This document shows positions 3,893-6,330 of a stretch of 6,330 bases of DNA, piece after piece. This stretch comes from Sulfurimonas sp. (GTDB lineage Bacteria > Campylobacterota > Campylobacteria > Campylobacterales > Sulfurimonadaceae), in the NCBI GenBank assembly GCA_030646745.1, contig JAUSKV010000358.1, positions 1 through 6,330 of the forward strand, written 5' to 3'. The position numbers and the translations under genes were made by a program. Each line of letters begins with the position of its first letter. Positions within the stretch are counted from its first letter, which is position 1. Under the pieces are notes generated by a model. That model did no database searches, was not told the DNA's origin, and saw only the letters and a list, made by a program, of their open reading frames with translations.

Positions 3893-6187
3893 ATGAAATC
3901 TTTATTTTTTTATGTTTCCGTGGTGGCACTTTTGCTAGGCGGATGCGATAGTAGCACGGGGAGTTCATCTACTGTTGTAGCAACGGGATCAACGAGGGAT
4001 GTGGGGCTATTCTTGGATGCACCTGTTGTAGGGTTGGAATATAGTTCAAAATCACATAGCGGGTTTACAAATTCTAGCGGTTATTTTAATTATAACTCAG
4101 GAGAGGAAGTAACCTTTAAAGCAGGGAAAGTAACATTAGGTAAAATAAAAGTCACTCCGGCAAATAGTACCGTGACACCTATTAGTATAGTTCCAAATAG
4201 TACTATTGATGATACAAGAGTAGTTGAAATTTTAAGAGTACTTCAAACGCTAGATAGTGATAATAATTCTGCAAATGAGATTGTAATTCCGGCAGTATTA
4301 AAGACTACTACAGCTATTGATTTGTCAGAAAATCATACTAAATTAGATGATTCTCAACTGGCATCTTTGATTGGAGTGAATACAACTGCTTTGACCACTG
4401 AGACTCAGGCGAAAACACATTTTAGTGATTCATTAAGTAATAAAAACCAATACAAAACAAAACTAGAAAGCGACATAGGCTATCATGCTAATTATGATTC
4501 AGATTCCGACGACAATGACAATGATTCAGATTCTAACGACAACGAAAATGATTCAGATTCTGACAATGACAGCTCAACATCAGGTGGAACAACTACTCCT
4601 GTCACCATATCGCCAATCACATCAACAACAAGCGGAACATACACACTCCTCGCATGGAATGATTTAGGAATGCACTGCTTTGATGGGAGTGATTTTTCTA
4701 TCTTTTCAATACTTCCGCCCTACAACAATCTAAATGCTCATTTGATTACCAAAGTTGGAACTTCAAACAAACATGTAACGGCAAATGTAACGCTCACGTA
4801 TGAGTCATTAACTTATAACGGGCATATAAATACAAAAAGCAGTACAAAAACGAATTTTTGGAGCTACTTAACATCTCTTTTCCCCGGTGCATCAAGCGTA
4901 AGCGATATAGGTTTAACGGGCAATGCTACTCCTTCAACAGTTCCGCATGCCATGGTATATAGTGCAAGTAGCGGTAAGTGGGAAGCGGATGGAATTCCGA
5001 TTGTGAATCGCGATGACAATAATGCAATAAACTACTATCCAATGGTAAGAGTTGTAGCAAAAAATACAGCCGGAACAACCTTGGCAACGGCGGATGTTGT
5101 ACTTCCTGTGAGTGATGAGATGGATTGTAAAAAGTGTCATGCAAGCACAGTAAGCTCAAGCGCAGCAAGGCCGATAGCCGGCTGGGAAAACTCTGCGGAT
5201 GCTTTAAAAGATTATAAACTTAATATTTTAAAACTTCATGATGAAAAACACCCTATTAATGCAGCCGATTTGAGCTCAGTAAAGGCTAAAGGATATACAA
5301 ATTATCAAACAAGTTTGTATGATACTGCAAAAGCAGGTACACCGATTTTATGTGCATCATGCCATAGCTCAAATGCGCTTGGAACAACAAACATCGGAAA
5401 TGCTAAGCCGCTTACAACATCACTGCATGCAAAACATGCAAGCGTTATAGACCCTAGCAACAATCTAAGATTAAATGATTCTACAAACAGAAATGCTTGT
5501 TATAGCTGTCATCCGGGAGCTGCTACGGAGTGTTTACGAGGCGCCATGGGGAGTGCAAAAAATGCAGACGGCACTCAGATGATGCAGTGTCAAAGCTGTC
5601 ATGGGACTATGAATGATGTAGGAAATGCAAATCGTAAAGGATGGATGGACGAGCCAAATTGTCAAGTTTGTCATCAAAATGGACAGAGATATTCCAATGC
5701 AATAGTCGGCGGAAGTATGAGAAGCGCACTAGATACAAGGTTTGCAACCAATCCAAATACCCCTTCGGCCGGAGTAAGTCTATATAAACTCAGCACAGGA
5801 CATGGGGATTTACAATGTTCATCATGTCACGGTTCAACACATGCTATATTTCCAAGCAGCCATGCAGAGGATAATGTACTCTCTACTCAGGTTCAAGGAC
5901 ATAGCGGAACAATTGCAGAGTGTACTGCATGTCACACAACTATGCCAAACACAACAACCGGCGGTCCGCATGGTATGCATAGCGTTGGTCAGGGATGGGT
6001 GAATTCGCATGAAGATGTTGCAGAGCGTAATTCGGCTCAATGTACTTCATGCCATGGGTCTGATTATAGAGGTTCTGATTTGTCCAAAACATTCAGTGCA
6101 AGAACACTGAGTGCAGAACACAAAACAAAAACCTATGCAAAAGGTGCTAAAGTCGGCTGTTATGATTGCCATGGTAAAGAGTGGTAA
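3893..6187 (+). CDS. Nonaheme c-type cytochrome, predicted lipoprotein
   Basis: A 764-residue exported multiheme cytochrome. The N-terminus has a hydrophobic signal with lipobox LLGGC, so lipidation at Cys18 is predicted. Residues 36-180 hold a module (DAPVVGLEYSS... SGYFNYNSGEEVTFKAGKVTLG) resembling N-terminal modules of other bacterial lipoproteins. Residues 202-228 are an acidic linker of three 9-residue repeats. From about 248 a region starts with LLAWNDLGMHCFDGSDFS, a motif I associate with uncharacterised multiheme proteins. Nine CxxCH sites follow, starting at Cys412, 487, 536, 566, 590, 642, 677, 717 and 756. Two other cysteines, 262 and 547, are not in heme motifs. GGGAG at 3880-3884, eight bases before the ATG, supports the start. 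Probable role: envelope or surface electron transfer, or a reductase; the substrate is not readable. Covalent heme attachment needs cytochrome c maturation genes, not seen here. The gene is richer in G+C than dnaN (53% at 5521-5580). Confidence 0.9.
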   Translation: MKSLFFYVSVVALLLGGCDSSTGSSSTVVATGSTRDVGLFLDAPVVGLEYSSKSHSGFTNSSGYFNYNSGEEVTFKAGKVTLGKIKVTPANSTVTPISIVPNSTIDDTRVVEILRVLQTLDSDNNSANEIVIPAVLKTTTAIDLSENHTKLDDSQLASLIGVNTTALTTETQAKTHFSDSLSNKNQYKTKLESDIGYHANYDSDSDDNDNDSDSNDNENDSDSDNDSSTSGGTTTPVTISPITSTTSGTYTLLAWNDLGMHCFDGSDFSIFSILPPYNNLNAHLITKVGTSNKHVTANVTLTYESLTYNGHINTKSSTKTNFWSYLTSLFPGASSVSDIGLTGNATPSTVPHAMVYSASSGKWEADGIPIVNRDDNNAINYYPMVRVVAKNTAGTTLATADVVLPVSDEMDCKKCHASTVSSSAARPIAGWENSADALKDYKLNILKLHDEKHPINAADLSSVKAKGYTNYQTSLYDTAKAGTPILCASCHSSNALGTTNIGNAKPLTTSLHAKHASVIDPSNNLRLNDSTNRNACYSCHPGAATECLRGAMGSAKNADGTQMMQCQSCHGTMNDVGNANRKGWMDEPNCQVCHQNGQRYSNAIVGGSMRSALDTRFATNPNTPSAGVSLYKLSTGHGDLQCSSCHGSTHAIFPSSHAEDNVLSTQVQGHSGTIAECTACHTTMPNTTTGGPHGMHSVGQGWVNSHEDVAERNSAQCTSCHGSDYRGSDLSKTFSARTLSAEHKTKTYAKGAKVGCYDCHGKEW
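4496..4576 (+). repeat. Three tandem 27-bp repeats encoding an acidic linker
   Basis: Units start at 4496, 4523 and 4550, each beginning GATTCAGATTC. The period is exactly 27 bp, so it keeps the frame and encodes DSDSDDNDN, DSDSNDNEN and DSDSDNDSS (residues 202-228). The linker separates the N-terminal module from the cytochrome part. The DxDxD pattern recalls calcium-binding Asp-rich repeats, but a flexible spacer is the simpler reading. Copy number could vary by slippage without frameshift. Confidence 0.8.
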
Positions 6188-6330
6188 TTCATTTTAAAAA
6201 GAACATGTTACTATATGACCTTAATCACTTTTGTGAAAAAGAGCGTAGATACCTTGTAATTCTCGAAAAATAAAGTTTTACTAAAGAAACATTTTCGCTC
6301 TGCGAAAAGCGATTCTCTTGTTTTCGTAGC
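6188..6330. other. 3' intergenic end of window, no convincing gene
   Basis: After the cytochrome stop there are 143 bp with no supported gene. A 22-codon plus-strand reading frame at 6205-6273 (begins MLLYDLNHF) has only a poor AAAGAA-like binding site. A minus-strand frame open to the edge ends at 6281. No stem followed by a T-run is present, so I see no clear intrinsic terminator for the cytochrome. The notable structure is the inverted repeat at 6292-6308. Confidence 0.5.
6292..6308. repeat. Compact inverted repeat TTTTCGC-tct-GCGAAAA
   Basis: Perfect 7-bp arms (6292-6298 and 6302-6308) flank a 3-base loop, with an overlapping alternative pairing TCGCT/AGCGA (6295-6299 with 6308-6312). 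It could be a weak bidirectional terminator stem, although neither side has a clean T-run, or part of a dispersed repeat. Confidence 0.5.

Noticed and set aside
4485..4667. Out-of-frame plus-strand frame with repetitive Met-Ile-Gln-Thr content
   Set aside because: It is the +1 shadow of the 27-bp repeat inside the cytochrome gene; its regularity comes from the DNA repeat.
4926..5168. Minus-strand frames opposite the cytochrome gene (also 5834-6040)
   Set aside because: They are antisense to a well-supported heme protein and are composed of the reversed codon pattern, with no binding site or family signature.
6228..6241. CTTTT-gtga-AAAAG stem as a cytochrome terminator
   Set aside because: The stem is only 5 A/T-rich pairs and no T-run follows, so it would not act as an intrinsic terminator.
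6205..6273. 22-codon frame MLLYDLNHF... after the cytochrome
   Set aside because: It is too short, has a poor ribosome binding site and shows no recognisable similarity; such frames are expected by chance.

Overview
The window looks like the replication-origin neighbourhood of a low-GC Campylobacterota (Epsilonproteobacteria) chromosome, probably a Sulfurimonas-like organism. The grounds are the dnaN-dnaA-ruvC gene order, DnaA boxes with a TTCAC core instead of TCCAC, the strongly AT-rich base composition, and a multiheme c-type cytochrome. The genus is inferred from overall resemblance, not from a search.

Layout, left to right. Positions 1-955 (minus) hold the N-terminal ~318 codons of dnaN (beta sliding clamp), which runs off the left edge. 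Positions 956-1122 form a 167-bp dnaA-dnaN spacer with the hallmarks of a working origin: an AT-rich tract, TAG-type DnaA-trio repeats, and about five DnaA boxes, two of them forming a dyad. Positions 1123-2430 (minus) hold a complete dnaA. Positions 2431-2593 form a second, divergent spacer with four identical copies of TGTGAATAG (CTATTCACA on the other strand), two of them directly abutting, followed by a perfect TATAAT for ruvC. The origin therefore looks bipartite, flanking dnaA as in Helicobacter pylori. Positions 2594-3103 (plus) hold ruvC with all four catalytic acids. Positions 3163-3834 (plus) hold an OmpR/PhoB-type response regulator with a TTG start and no kinase in view. Positions 3893-6187 (plus) hold a 764-residue lipoprotein cytochrome with nine CxxCH heme sites. 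The last 143 bp contain no convincing gene, only a compact inverted repeat that may belong to a dispersed repeat.

How it works together. DnaA binds both flanking box clusters. The dnaN-side spacer supplies the likely melting site, and DnaN is the clamp loaded once forks form. Boxes lie at the candidate promoters of dnaN and ruvC, so initiation and expression could be coupled. To the right, the regulator and the cytochrome are only 58 bp apart. The junction carries TTCATA repeats spaced 10-11 bp, as expected for an OmpR-family operator, and a separate perfect 8-bp dyad just before the cytochrome ribosome binding site. This suggests, without proving, that the regulator controls the cytochrome, which is presumably an envelope electron-transfer or reductase protein.

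The most interesting items are the origin architecture, the regulator/cytochrome junction, and the mosaic cytochrome with a perfect-period 27-bp repeat encoding an acidic linker.
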